DNA of 64,000 nucleotides from Erigeron canadensis (Eukaryota > Streptophyta > Magnoliopsida > Asterales > Asteraceae), in the NCBI RefSeq assembly GCF_010389155.1, contig NC_057765.1, forward strand, positions 39,761,559-39,825,558. The letters are read 5' to 3'. Of this stretch, positions 1-10,729 are shown in pieces; the stretch's first letter is position 1, and every line of letters starts with the position of its first letter. The position numbers were made by a program, and so were the translations under genes. Below the pieces are notes generated by a model, which was not told the origin of the DNA, made no database searches, and worked only from the letters and a program-made list of their open reading frames with translations.

Positions 1-505
1 TAAACTTTAATTGATTGATTGATTGATCGATCGACTGATTGATTACGTAAAAGTTAAATTGTGTTAAAAAAGAAAAAGTTAAAAATAACTAAAAAGTTAA
101 AAACAATATATATGATTAACCCAGCCCGGCCCAAAGTAAGCCCACACATTTTTAGTAATGAGCCCAAGCTTATGGTCCAATAAATCAACCTGTCCAAGGA
201 GGAACTTACTAGTAGCTACTGACATACTCCAGAAACTTGAGGAACTTTATATTCAGTTATCATTATAATTTCTCCGTTAGCATTTCCGGCCGGCCAACCA
301 ACCGTTTCCGTCCAAATCACAGGTTCACATTTTCAATCTATACCTCTGTATTTTTATTTAATTATATATTGTGATATGTGTCTTCTGTTTGTATATATCA
401 TGATCAAAAAGTATAAAAGAATTATTATTATTCTTATTATATCGAATATGATGATTTGTTAATGTGATATATAATTGAAAATTCTCATTGATTAATATAT
501 ATTTA

Positions 506-808
506 CTAGTCGTATGCCTGCGCGGTGGTGTAGTGGAGGTGGTGGTGGTGACGGGTGGGGCGGTAGTGGTGACGGGACGGGGACGGGAGTGATGTGATTA
601 TTAATGTAAAAATAATTGATGTAAAAGGGTTAATGTAGTTATTTAAGACTTAAGGATAGATTCTGTAAATTAAGTTCATTAAGGGTATTATAGATATTTC
701 TAGTATGGATCTTTAAAATAGTAAATAAAACGGGAGGGACATTTTGGGATATCAACAACTTGGTTGAAAAAAATGAACAGAATTAAATGTTTAATAATGT
801 AGTATAGA
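506..808 (-). mobile_element. small non-autonomous Helitron
   Basis: Read on the minus strand the element begins TCTATACTACATTATTAAAC, directly after an A (position 809). It ends in CTAG (506-509), followed by T. Shortly before the end lies a GC-rich stem region (CCGCGCAGG around 512-528). TC start, CTAG end and insertion between A and T are the Helitron hallmarks. Its interior (GGTGGTGG-rich part and the segment at 590-660) resembles the element at 7059-7328, so the two are one family. There is no Rep/helicase coding capacity, so it depends on an autonomous relative. Confidence 0.75.
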
Positions 809-1306
809 TGTAGATATAGATATAGCTAGTCATACCAAAGCAATTTACATAATCAAGCTAGGTATATTCATATATGATGCATGTATGGCTTTGTCACAAG
901 TTAATTATGTATAGTAACAACGTACGGCCAAGCTAGATATGGAATGTAGCGTGACGGTGAGATTTATATTCAGAATCTAGGTAGTGATCTGTATATAAGT
1001 AGATGATATTGAACTGGAGAATATTAGTAATGATCAATTTGGTAAAGTGGCGGATTGTATTGTAAGAATTAATCTTAGTTGGGTAGCATGGAAAGGATGA
1101 CCATCAACGCAAAAATCAAGTACACCCGCAGTAGTTAGATGGTTTACAGGTTTAGTATTTCGCGGATAACTGTCTTCAGATTTTTTGTTATATCTTTACT
1201 ATGGTAATTTTTAGTACCAAGTACAAACAAGGAGGACATATTTCTAAGGAATACATATTGGTGTAGAGTTTGTATGACACGAAACTGTGTAAATATCTAA
1301 TTGTTG

Positions 1307-1494
1307 CCAATGGGGTTGGTGACCCATTGGTAAGGTCTTTGACCTTGGGAGGATCCACCTGGGTTCGAGTCTCACTTCCCACATTTGTGAGGGTGGATTA
1401 ATTAAGGGTTTTTCGAGAGTCCTGGTTTCCAGGCATACGTGTAATTTAGTAATAGAAGTAGAATAGAATGCCCTTCCAAATATAAAAAAAAAAC
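1307..1494 (+). mobile_element. tRNA-derived SINE with 12-bp target duplication
   Basis: The element is 188 bp. It carries a pol III A-box-like stretch (GACCCATTGGTAAGG, 1321-1335) and a B box (GGTTCGAGTCT, 1362-1372), and ends in an A-rich tail. It is flanked on both sides by ATCTAATTGTTG (1295-1306 and 1495-1506), an exact 12-bp target-site duplication. These are the defining marks of a SINE retroposed by LINE machinery. The perfect duplication suggests fairly recent insertion. A diverged relative of its 3' half appears near 21575-21620. Confidence 0.85.
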
Positions 1495-1667
1495 ATCTAA
1501 TTGTTGTTGTAACTGTTTCCTTAGTGGAGTTTGATACGCCAAAGTTCCGCTTCCGCATAAATTTTAAACATTGTTTTGTGTGCTATTATTTTACATTTCC
1601 CTGCCCTTAATATATGTGTAAAATGCATGATGATGAACTGATTTACGTCAAATGCATTCTTAGCTCA

Positions 1668-2297
1668 ATGGGTTCAGGAAGTAAGTCAACTAACACAAAT
1701 CCAAATTTCTCTCTAGTATATTATGTTGCAAATGGCCAAACATATTGTGTTGCATTTTTTCCTGATTTGAAGACTCTTAATTGTATTCTTATCATACAAT
1801 ATAGATACTACAATTTCTACACTAAATTATGAACCAGGTGACAGAGAAGTCTCTCTTTGTTATGTAGTATAAATTTCTATGCTAAATCTTTTGGTTTTTC
1901 TGACTTTTACGTTGCAAATTGCTAGCTTGATACGCATTTTGCAAAGAATCAAGGAAGCCATATGCGTGGAATAACTGCACCATTGCGGGCAAAAAATATC
2001 TTCAATAGGATTTATCCTATCACAACATCATGGGGTAATACTAGTTTTTGTTTGATGTTCAATTTGTCATGGTGCTCGGTTTATATTGGTTTCCAAACTT
2101 AAATTTTTAAATTTGCAGTCAATACTGTAACACCAAAGAAGGTAAAGGATGATGGTTTTGAGAAGAACAGACAGATGAAAAAGGAGGAGGTTGATCCAAT
2201 TGTTACTTTCAGTAAGCCACCACCAGTTCCACCGCTTCTTGGACCGCTTGTTCTTTTGTCACTGTGGGAAACGTGGTCAACCTATGATGATAACTGA
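1668..2297 (+). CDS. small conserved plant protein, function unknown (104 aa, 3 exons)
   Basis: Proposed exons are 1668-1715, 1947-2034 and 2119-2297. All have GT donors and AG acceptors and join in frame to give 104 residues. The last two exons are convincing: they read as a basic segment (AKNIFNRIYPITTSWG), then a charged segment (KKEEVDPIVTFSKPPPVPP), then a Leu-rich end (LLGPLVLLSLWETWS) and a stop. This pattern looks like a short conserved plant protein of unassigned function. The first exon (MGSGSKSTNTN start) is less certain, because the acceptor at 1946 or one near 1924 would both keep frame. It has no clear signal peptide or catalytic motif, and the C-terminal hydrophobic stretch is too short to call a membrane segment with confidence. 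It is isolated, with no neighbour informing its role. Confidence 0.55.
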
Positions 2298-3827
2298 TAA
2301 AGGTGATGTATCTAGCTTGTTTTTGAATTACCAGCTTGTTTTCGCTATCTTGTTTTGCTATGTCTAACGATAAAGAGTGGACAATAGAAACTTAATCACT
2401 AGAGTTCTACTGTAAATCTTTTGTAATAATAGCAATGTGACGTTTCGACTGTTGAAGAACCCTGAATAGTTTGTGAGGAAGAAGCGGTTAGACTTGTCTG
2501 GCATGACTGACTAATGCGTTGATAGGGTAAAGCTGGTTGTTCGGTTTGCATAGCTGAATACATAACAAACTATATTATAAGTTCTTGATTTGTTGTATTT
2601 GACTCTTGTTCGCTGACCAACTCTTTTAACAAATAGAATACTACGTGTTACTAGAAAAAACTTCTTTATAGTCATCAATTACACCTACAAGTCATGGTGA
2701 TATGGTACAATCCTTTTTTATTGTGTTGTGTTGCATTTTAGCTTGAACTAATAGTTTGGATGAGAAGCAGTGGTCGTTGAATCAGTTACATATGAAATAT
2801 TATTTGAAATTTTCATGTTATTAGCTCGCTAATGTATAAAACACACTAGACTCAACCAAGTTCACTTGGAAGGGACTTTTGTCATTCCAGTTCAGGATCT
2901 CAGGGTCCTTAAGTCTACCCGGTCAGTTAAGCTTCTAAGGTAATCAGAGAACCTAGTCTCTGTATGTATCTATCTGCTTAAGCTGCCTCTGATCTCGTTT
3001 GTTAACATACTGTATAGATTGTTATACTTATTAACTAACAAAATTCATAAGGTCCCTGTCAAACTGAAATGTATTATGCATATGATCAATGCAATACAGA
3101 AAGATAAAAAGCTCATCAATAGATGATCAAATTAAACTTATGACATATGGCCTCTTGATACCTTTTACCTCATTAAGGTGTTATTAAAAGGTAACAACGC
3201 CCATGATCACTTTTGGTGACTTTGTCGGGCTACTATCAGCACACCAGGTCCTTTGGTATTGTTACCTCATTTTGACCTAGTCGAGTCATTGTTCCCATTT
3301 TAGCTTGAATTAAAAGCATTGAAGCGTTTAATGTCGCCAATGAGGATTGAGGCTCAAATTCAATATTCTCTTATAAAGCATCTTGATCCGTTATATATTT
3401 ACATTTATCTCATAACTCCTAAAATGTCTACACTACTCCCTTTATGTCAATTACCGCCACCACCAGTACTATCAGTTGCGGCCGCTGCTACTAGTTACCG
3501 CCACCACCATAAACAAGAAACAAGAAGCGATTGGTAGTAGACATGGTAGTGAGGCTATATATGTATAATGAAACAATGATAAGACTGGTATAATGAAAAC
3601 ATACACAGGTCTATTCTCCAGTAATTTATTTCCTTATATTATGTCAATTATTAGAAAGCCCGCATAATTACTTCATATTAGAGACTGCTTATATTAGATG
3701 TACAATAAGAAATATCTGGTTGGTTTGTATTTTGTATAATGATCTATTGCTGAGCCTTGTTTGAGGAGTTTTGGGTGTAGATTGAAGATTTGAAGCTTAT
3801 ATTTTTGTATCTACAATAAACCATATA

Positions 3828-4374
3828 CTTCATCCGTCTCAATATAACCGTCCCCCTTTCTAATTTGGTTTGTCCCAACATAAAGGTTAGCTTCCACACG
3901 ATACAATGATTTTACAATAATTAAAGTTTTGTTTTTTTCTCATGTAGAAAACTACGTAGGAAGTAGCTTTTAATGGCTGTATATATATATAAATCATATA
4001 GTATATGATCTTTGAAGTTATTTTGCACACTACAAGTTACAACATGAACCAGACATGAGACATGAAGTGTGTATGTAACAATCAACTTTCCGGGAAAAAA
4101 TGGTCACGCATGGCATGGTGCATTAATAATTGCACGTGATACAACAGCTATGTTATGTACCAACTCCTCTGTATCATCAGGTCCCTCGTCTCCCATATCT
4201 CTGTGTCTGGTCCTGCATACACGTACAGGATTATTCATATTTCAATTAGATGACAAACACCTCTTTTTTTTATTAACGGTAAATAAAACCATTTTTTAGC
4301 TATGTACAAATATAGTCGTTTCAGTAACAAAGTAACCTTTTATGATCCGCTCTCTTTCGGTATAACGGAATGAA
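3828..4374. mobile_element. possible Stowaway-like (Tc1/mariner) element
   Basis: The left end reads CTTCATCCGTCTCAATATAA, close to the plant Stowaway terminus CTCCCTCCGTCCCA. About 530 bp downstream, GGTATAACGGAATGAA reads on the opposite strand as TTCATTCCGTTATACC, a partial match to the left end. TA duplications are plausible but not diagnostic in this AT-rich setting. The right boundary is uncertain. Confidence 0.35.
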
Positions 4375-5022
4375 TCATGTGGAAAAGTGAATTGACGTGT
4401 TTGAATCTTTTGGACTAATGAAAACAAGTAGCCACATCATATATAACACGTACATCACCTTTTTACAAATCACTACATGTTCTATTTAATTTACTCAATA
4501 AACTTTATCAAGTTCATAACAAGATTGATCACTTACTCAATAAACTTTATAACGAATTCAAATATACGACCATATTGATAGAGTTTTATTATCTTTCTTT
4601 ATATAAAGTTGGATATGTAATGCGTTTATCCTTGGCTAAATAAAGCTAGGTTTATACAATCTTCCGGCAGGGCCGTCTCTGAATATACCAAGAAAGTTTG
4701 AAGCCCGAAGCAAGAAGATTGGAACCTAGCTTGTCGAATCCCTAAGATTTCCATAATATTTTTTGTGAGAAGATGTAACAAACAGTAATTAATCATTTTG
4801 GGTCGTTACAATATTAGAAAAATGAAAAATAATAATGACAGCCCTGGCTGTCACTAACAACTTATTATATGCTTAAAAACTTTATATTATATATTAAAAA
4901 CCGTCCTTTGAATTTTCAAACAGCAAGGTACAAATTTTTATGTACTCAATTAATTTTTACTGGCACCCCATAAAGGCTGTTATTGGCAAAACTCTAAAAT
5001 ATATATATATATATATATATAT

Positions 5023-5215
5023 AGGTTTTAGGTAAAATAAAATAGATATTAAAGTAAAACAAATAAAACAATAGGTTTTTCTTCGGTGATAATCATCGTG
5101 CATCATGAAAATCATCGTACATCAATTGCTATATGAATCTTCGTGCATCAAAATCTAAGGGTCAAGATTTGTTTTATTTGTTTTACTTTAATACTTATTT
5201 TACAATACCCAACCC
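5023..5215. mobile_element. MITE with about 40-bp inverted termini inside AT tracts
   Basis: The left arm (GTAAAATAAAATAGATATTA, continuing AAAGTAAAACAAATAAAAC) pairs with the right arm ending at 5215, which reads on the other strand as GTAAAATAAGTATTAAAGTA and onward. Between the arms, a short motif CGTGCATCA recurs three times with variation. Both sides are AT-dinucleotide runs, so a TA target duplication cannot be proven. A second copy lacking the right arm lies at about 19873-20000. Confidence 0.65.
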
Positions 5216-5379
5216 ATATATATATATATATATAACATACCTAAATTAATAAAACTCAAAGACTTATGCAAAAAAAAAATGTTGACGGTAGTATTAATAT
5301 TTTGGCAATGGAAAAAAATATGTGGGTAGAGTGGTTTTTTTTTTTAAATGCAGCAATGGATAAATCGCTAACATCCTTT

Positions 5380-5690
5380 ACGTGGATGCGCACATGCCGG
5401 TTTGACTCATGACGGCAATGCCCTTGGAGACCGACGTCCTCGTTGGTCACGGTTGGTGCCATCCAGGCCTCCACTTCGTGTTGGCTCTGATACCATTTTT
5501 ACATAGCAAATGAAAGAACACAACCCAGAAGACTAGCTTAATAGGCGAAAGAGTCCATTTGGTTTATAAACCCTACATTGATTTACCATACAACCGTTGT
5601 GGGACAAGTCTCATACCTTACAATGGTTTCGATCCGTAACATTGAATTGTGCCTAACTCGGATCACACGACCTATTTATAGGTAAGAGTA
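5380..5690 (-). mobile_element. LTR-retrotransposon remnant with tRNA-iMet primer site (TRIM-like)
   Basis: TGGCTCTGATACCA at 5482-5495 equals the 3' end of plant initiator tRNA-Met. On the minus strand it is the usual primer-binding site (TGGTATCAGAGCCA). Upstream in that orientation (about 5690 down to 5498) lies LTR-like sequence with GTCCCACAACGG and short phrases typical of small plant LTR elements. Downstream (5480-5380) is a moderately GC-rich leader. I could not find the second LTR, a clear TG...CA boundary or a target duplication, so this is a truncated or solo-type remnant. Confidence 0.55.
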
Positions 5691-6086
5691 TTCATTGTGG
5701 ATTTTGATGAGTTGGTCGACTCTTACAACCTCATTTGAAGTGTGTATTTTAGTTATAAAAAAATGGAGGTTTATAAAAATCACTCGATGTGGAAATGGAG
5801 TTGATCCAACTAACTATCAAGTTTTAGATTACAATCTTATATTGAACGTAAAAGTTGTTGATGTAATAAAAATAAAATAGTGTAGTTATATATTTTATGA
5901 GCTTAAATTGCAATTACGATATATTAAAGTGGATGAAATGACAAAGTTGTTATGAAGGGTAAAAATGTTGATTTCAAAAGCTTTTGTTAAGAGAAAATGA
6001 CTTTTTAAGAAAAAAAAAAACTAAAAAAATAAAGGAGTATATAGATAAGTCGACATAAAATTCAAATACAATAACATGTGTGTAAG

Positions 6087-6099
6087 TATATATATATAT
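6087..6099 (+). promoter_or_regulatory. candidate TATA box for the RING-H2 gene
   Basis: A TATATATATATA run lies about 170 bases before the start codon at 6269. The intervening sequence is C- and A-rich (CCAACC, CACC) with no ATG that would block initiation for long, as expected for a plant 5' leader. Position only; many AT runs exist in this window. Confidence 0.3.
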
Positions 6100-6268
6100 G
6101 TAGACACTTTCACACCAATCTCTGGTCAATTTTCACCAACTTTCCATGTACATTATTTCATGTGCATGATCCATTGCTTTCAAACTTTCATCCACCCCCA
6201 TCACACCTAAATCACCACTTCATTTCATAAATCCAACCCAAATTCCAGACCTCAAAAATAATTAACAT

Positions 6269-6790
6269 ATGGGTTTCCCAAATGGATACGCGGATCTTTT
6301 CATCCCAAAACTAATTGTCCACGTCATAACACTTCTCAATCTCACCCAAACCTTCATTTCCTACATTCTACATTTCATGGGTCTCGAAGCAGATTTCATT
6401 ACTTTCGAATCGCCTTCAACCGACGACCCGACCCAATTACACGACTCGTTACCACACTTGCCGTCCTTTTCCGCGATCCTCCTACGTGAGCTTTTGCCAA
6501 TTCTTAAAATTTCGGACCTTGTGAACCCACCCGAGAAGTGTGTGGTTTGTTTGTACGAGTTTGATGAGGATGACGAAATACGCGGGTTGAGTAATTGCAA
6601 ACATGTGTTTCATAAATCTTGTATTGACAAATGGATGGAACATGACCGAAAAACATGCCCACTTTGTCGGATGCCGTTTTTATGTGATGATTTGCAAGAT
6701 TCGTTTAATGAAAGGTTGTGGGCTGCTTCTGGTATTGTTGATTATCATTATCATGATGATGATACGTCGTCATTCATTGTTGATGCTTAA
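6269..6790 (+). CDS. BRH1: RING-H2 E3 ubiquitin ligase, BRH1-like
   Basis: A single-exon gene of 173 residues. An N-terminal hydrophobic region (residues about 10-40, [15 protein letters not shown] and on) may anchor or associate with membrane. The RING-H2 finger spans residues 91-133, with zinc ligands C91, C94, C110, H112, H115, C118, C130 and C133, in the order C-x2-C-x15-C-x-H-x2-H-x2-C-x11-C-x2-C. Trp122 follows the sixth ligand, as needed for E2 contact. The start (MGFPNGY) and tail ([10 protein letters not shown]) match the brassinosteroid-responsive RING-H2 (BRH1/RHA1) family as I remember it, including its length and lack of introns. It should transfer ubiquitin from an E2 to unknown substrates. 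In Arabidopsis, BRH1 transcript falls after brassinosteroid; no hormone element is claimed here. The Asp/His-rich end (HYHDDDT) is a local peculiarity. Confidence 0.93.
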   Translation: MGFPNGYADLFIPKLIVHVITLLNLTQTFISYILHFMGLEADFITFESPSTDDPTQLHDSLPHLPSFSAILLRELLPILKISDLVNPPEKCVVCLYEFDEDDEIRGLSNCKHVFHKSCIDKWMEHDRKTCPLCRMPFLCDDLQDSFNERLWAASGIVDYHYHDDDTSSFIVDA

Positions 6791-9700
6791 TTAATGTATA
6801 TAATTAATTTGGAATTATTTTTCTTAATTAAACTGTTTTTTTTTGGTGTAGATTGATTTGTTAACTAAATTCATAAGTCTGTTTGTATTTTAATTTAGAC
6901 TCTCGTTTGTTTGACTGTGATTTTAAAATTTGTTTTTATTACATACGTACGTACTTAATGCTATCTTACCAAATTAAAATGAGTTTTTACACATAATCGG
7001 GTAAACCGTAAACGTATATATAGCTCTTGTTGAAAACCTAGCTATGAGTTAGTAATTACTAGACGCATGTCCGCACGATATATATGTCAGAGATGGTGGT
7101 AGCAGCGGCAGTGTGGTTGTGGCGGTTGCGGCAACGCTGGTGATGTGATTATTAGTGTAAATGTAATTGAATAAAAAAGGGTAGTGTAGTTATGTTAAGG
7201 TCTAAGATTTATATTAGGTAGAGATATTTAATTTAATTGATAAAAAAAAAAAGGAAAATAAGTATATATGAAATAACTTCTTTGAAAAAAAAATAGAGGA
7301 GGGCAGTTTCTTTACTAAGTAGTATAGATTTAGATTAACACAATTGACATCTAACATTTAAAAAGGAACAATTCAAATAGATGTAACTTTCACCTTTAAT
7401 TGATATATAGTCATTGTTTGCTAACGACACTATTTAATCTTAAGCTATCTCATGTTAGAGAATGAACTCTGGACTTTATTACAAAAGACAAAGGGTTTTA
7501 CCAAATAAACTAACCGCACATTGATCAAATGCAAAAGGGATCGATCTATTCATTCTTTAGTGATCGTCGTTTAACAATCTAATAAAAATTTTCACTAACT
7601 ATATTATACGGAGTACTATTTATCATTGATTAATCTCCTATAAATATGAATCATGCGTATTGGTGAAAGATGAAAAAAAGATTTTGATAAAACCATGGTT
7701 AATATGTTTTAAAATGGGTAAATATAAAGTGTCAAGCTAGTCTTTATTATTGACATTGTTTTCCTGATATATTGTTTATTACATTTGGTGTGTAATTCAA
7801 AAACTGATCGTGTAATATTATTTTTGTTATCAAAGAAAATAATACTGAGTAGTAATTATCAAGCCTTCTGTAGTGAACTAGTGATGGTTTCTCGTGGCCT
7901 ATGTTGATGAATTCACTTATAAATCCAAAAATATAAGTTCTATGGTTCTCTTAAGTCTTAACTATATTTATTCAATTCCATTTGATTTTGAAAATTTTAC
8001 ACGGTGACGACGGTTCATCATAGTTTTACGTACGTACGTCTCTACGAAAAATGTTTTCCTTTTAGAGATGACCAAATTTATAAATTTAAAAAAGTTTTTT
8101 AAAAAAAAAGGGTTAATGTTGGACTGTATTATACAATTTTTTTATACCCTTAACATACAAGATAAGGCTAATTGTTGACAAATGTCTTGCACATAGCTAG
8201 ATATCTAAGATTTTTAATATAGTGCATGTTTTTATATATAAAACAATAAAGGGTACAAACTGATGAGGTATTAAAGAATGAATTGATCAATTCTTTGTGG
8301 CCGTGCGGGCTATTTAGCCTTTATATATAAAAGAATTATTCGGTCATCCTATCCTAAATAGCAATGACAGTTTGGGCTAACAGCATACTTTATTCTAAAA
8401 GTGTAATATTTTTCAAAATTACAAAGAAAGTTATACAAATAACAACTTTAGGGCTGAAACATGTGTTCTCATTCCAACGGTAGTAACATATATAGATAGG
8501 GAAAGGATCTCGAGGGAAGTGGAGTTTGTAATTAAAATGATGCCACGTATCCTTCTTTTTAAGAAATGAAAAACAAGGGCACTTTGAGAAAATTGAGAAA
8601 AATCAAGTGCAATATTAATTCGGTGATGAATATTCATGAATACTATAAAATTTAGTTGTTAACTTGTTATATGCATTGATAAAATTGTGAAATATTTGGT
8701 ACTTCCCTCATGATCCCAATTTCCGGTAGTTAGCAAATAGCAAGTGTTGATACAAATGCTATTTTGGCGGTTTGGTGCTGCTAAGGTTATAAAGTAAATG
8801 AGATAGATAATAAGTCTTTCTTTACCGAGTAACTTATGGTTTTGGGGATGAGCATCAATTTAATGTTTAAATTTGTTTGAGCAATTTGGAGTTGGAGTTG
8901 CTTGTCAATTTGTCATACGTTAGAACTTAAAAGTCAACAAATCCATCTTCAAAAACATATAGTAATAGAATGAGTAGGTCGCTGTCAAAGCGTGTGCACA
9001 AGCGTTAACAATTAAAAAATACTAGCAAGTGACAGCGTTTTTGTTTTTGCTTTTGATTTTAGTTAGTAGACTACTACTAGAATAGAATGATTGGATGGTA
9101 ACCTGTAACATCCATAATTCATGTCCGTCCGCCAGCCATTAAGTAATGCCGAGCATGTTAAAGGCCATTAGTAGGTGGGTGCGACACTTCTTTTATTTAG
9201 GTATGCATTTAAACATACACAATTTCTCTAAAAATAACAAATGTATCTAACTTGTTTCTCCGAATTGAACACATCTAACACTTAACATATATGGACATTT
9301 TTTATTTTTTCTTATTTTTTTAATTATATATATATATATATATATGGACATTGACGCGAGCAAATAGTCTAGTTTTCAAGGGTGGAAAAGCATCCAAAAG
9401 GTTTCTAAGATATTAACCACTAGGTTATTTTGAAGGTGGTTTACTAAACTAATTATAGCGATATATTGTTGACCATAATGGCCTATATGGTTCAAAAGCT
9501 AGAACTAGTCCCGGACTTGGCTTGTAAACGGGCCGGTTGTCCTCAAACCAATATCAGTTGCATAATAAGCTCAAGCATCTAAAAGTTTATCAGAACTTGA
9601 AAACTTATAATTATTAGTTTTGTAGAGTTAAATATTTTTTGATAGTAGCTTATGGTTTTTATAAGCTTTTAAGCTCTAAGGTACTTAAAATAGCTTTTAC

Positions 9701-10729
9701 TAGTAGCTTATGTAAAAATAATATTGTCTAATAGTTCTATCCCACCTTTTGAAAATGGCATATATGTCCTATGTCTTATTACAATCATAAATTACAAGCT
9801 TCGGCTATTTTGCCATGACAAACATATATAGTAGCAAAAGCTCTAATTACAAGTTAAAACATATCGTCTAATTTAAACATTAAAATTCTAATGATTAAAT
9901 CAGTTAGCCAAAACATGTTCAAGGTCATGTCACCATTAGACGAGTTATTTCAATCTTCAGCAAATAATCGTTAATTTTTACCATGCCACATTAACATCGA
10001 TGGGACAATTTAAAAAACTATCATCATGTAGGATATGCTGATATGCAATAGATTTTACCTGACTTCTTTTAACGGCATTTACCTGACTTACAATACAAGT
10101 GCTTTATTATGTATATAGCCTTGTAAATCTAATATATTTATCCAACATCAAACTTTAATGGGTCAACTATTGTTATTGTATAGACCTCAATATACATGGC
10201 ATCAGTATAAGTTGTAGCATCCCGCGCCACAACTCCATTTCACAAGTTTATAATTATCATACAACTACAATATTCTTGTTACAAGTTGTATGCCTTCGAT
10301 ATATTTTAAGATATAATTTTACCTTTTTCCAAACCAGACAAAAAAAAAAGGAACCAGAGAGCATACCTCATAGGCTCATAGATTGCTGTAAAAATGAACT
10401 AATAATAATATAAGAACTAGCTGCAAGAAATTCATAGAAAACTAACATGAAGAATTAAGTAACACAAAAGGGCCATGGTTATACACGAGGATATATAAAG
10501 ATCAAAATCCATTAATTTATAAACAAACCCAACGGGCTCATATGATAACAAAGAAGTCATGACCACGACAACCATTCTAGAGTAATCAGATATCAAAGCA
10601 ATAAAAGTCATGTACAACCACTTCTCATCACACAAAATATTAGTCTCAAGTTTTCAATGGTATGAATGAAAAAAAAGATGGATTCACAAAGCCACTCGCT
10701 GCCATTTTACCTGGACAAGCTTCAAGGAC
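6791..10729. other. long AT-rich intergenic region
   Basis: No gene supported. It holds a small Helitron (7059-7328) and, near 9600-9740, AGCTTATG-type repeats reminiscent of hAT-derived fragments without clear ends. A short perfect palindrome (GAATTGATCAATTC) lies around 8278-8300. Sequence from about 10400 to 10729 is likely the 3' untranslated region of the PLAC8 gene on the minus strand. Confidence 0.55.
7059..7328 (-). mobile_element. small non-autonomous Helitron, same family as 506-808
   Basis: On the minus strand it starts TCTATACTACTTAGTAAAG directly after an A (7329) and ends CTAG (7059-7062), followed by T. A GC stem lies near the end (TCGTGCGGACATGCG). Interior sequence (GATGTGATTATTAGTGTAAA and a GGTGGTAGCAGCGGC-type patch) is shared with the element at 506-808. 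It is 270 bp and non-coding. Confidence 0.75.

Larger units (their letters stand above)
1..1667. other. AT-rich intergenic stretch, left edge
   Basis: No gene is supported here. It holds a small minus-strand Helitron (506-808) and a SINE (1307-1494), annotated separately. The short reading frames at 1188-1558 on the minus strand lie across the SINE and are not genes. Otherwise the sequence is AT-rich without recognisable structure. Confidence 0.6.
2298..6268. other. intergenic region with several transposon remnants
   Basis: No gene seen. It contains a possible Stowaway-like element (3828-4374), an inverted-repeat MITE set in AT dinucleotide tracts (5023-5215) and the primer-binding-site remnant of an LTR element (about 5380-5690). 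The patch at 3450-3515, rich in CCACCACC and GCGGCCGC, resembles the GC-rich interiors of the local Helitrons but shows no ends. The last about 250 bases are the promoter and leader of the RING-H2 gene. Confidence 0.6.

Noticed and set aside
1307..1380. Possible tRNA gene from A- and B-box-like sequence
   Set aside because: No cloverleaf pairing can be drawn; the unit has an A-rich tail and target duplication, so it is a SINE.
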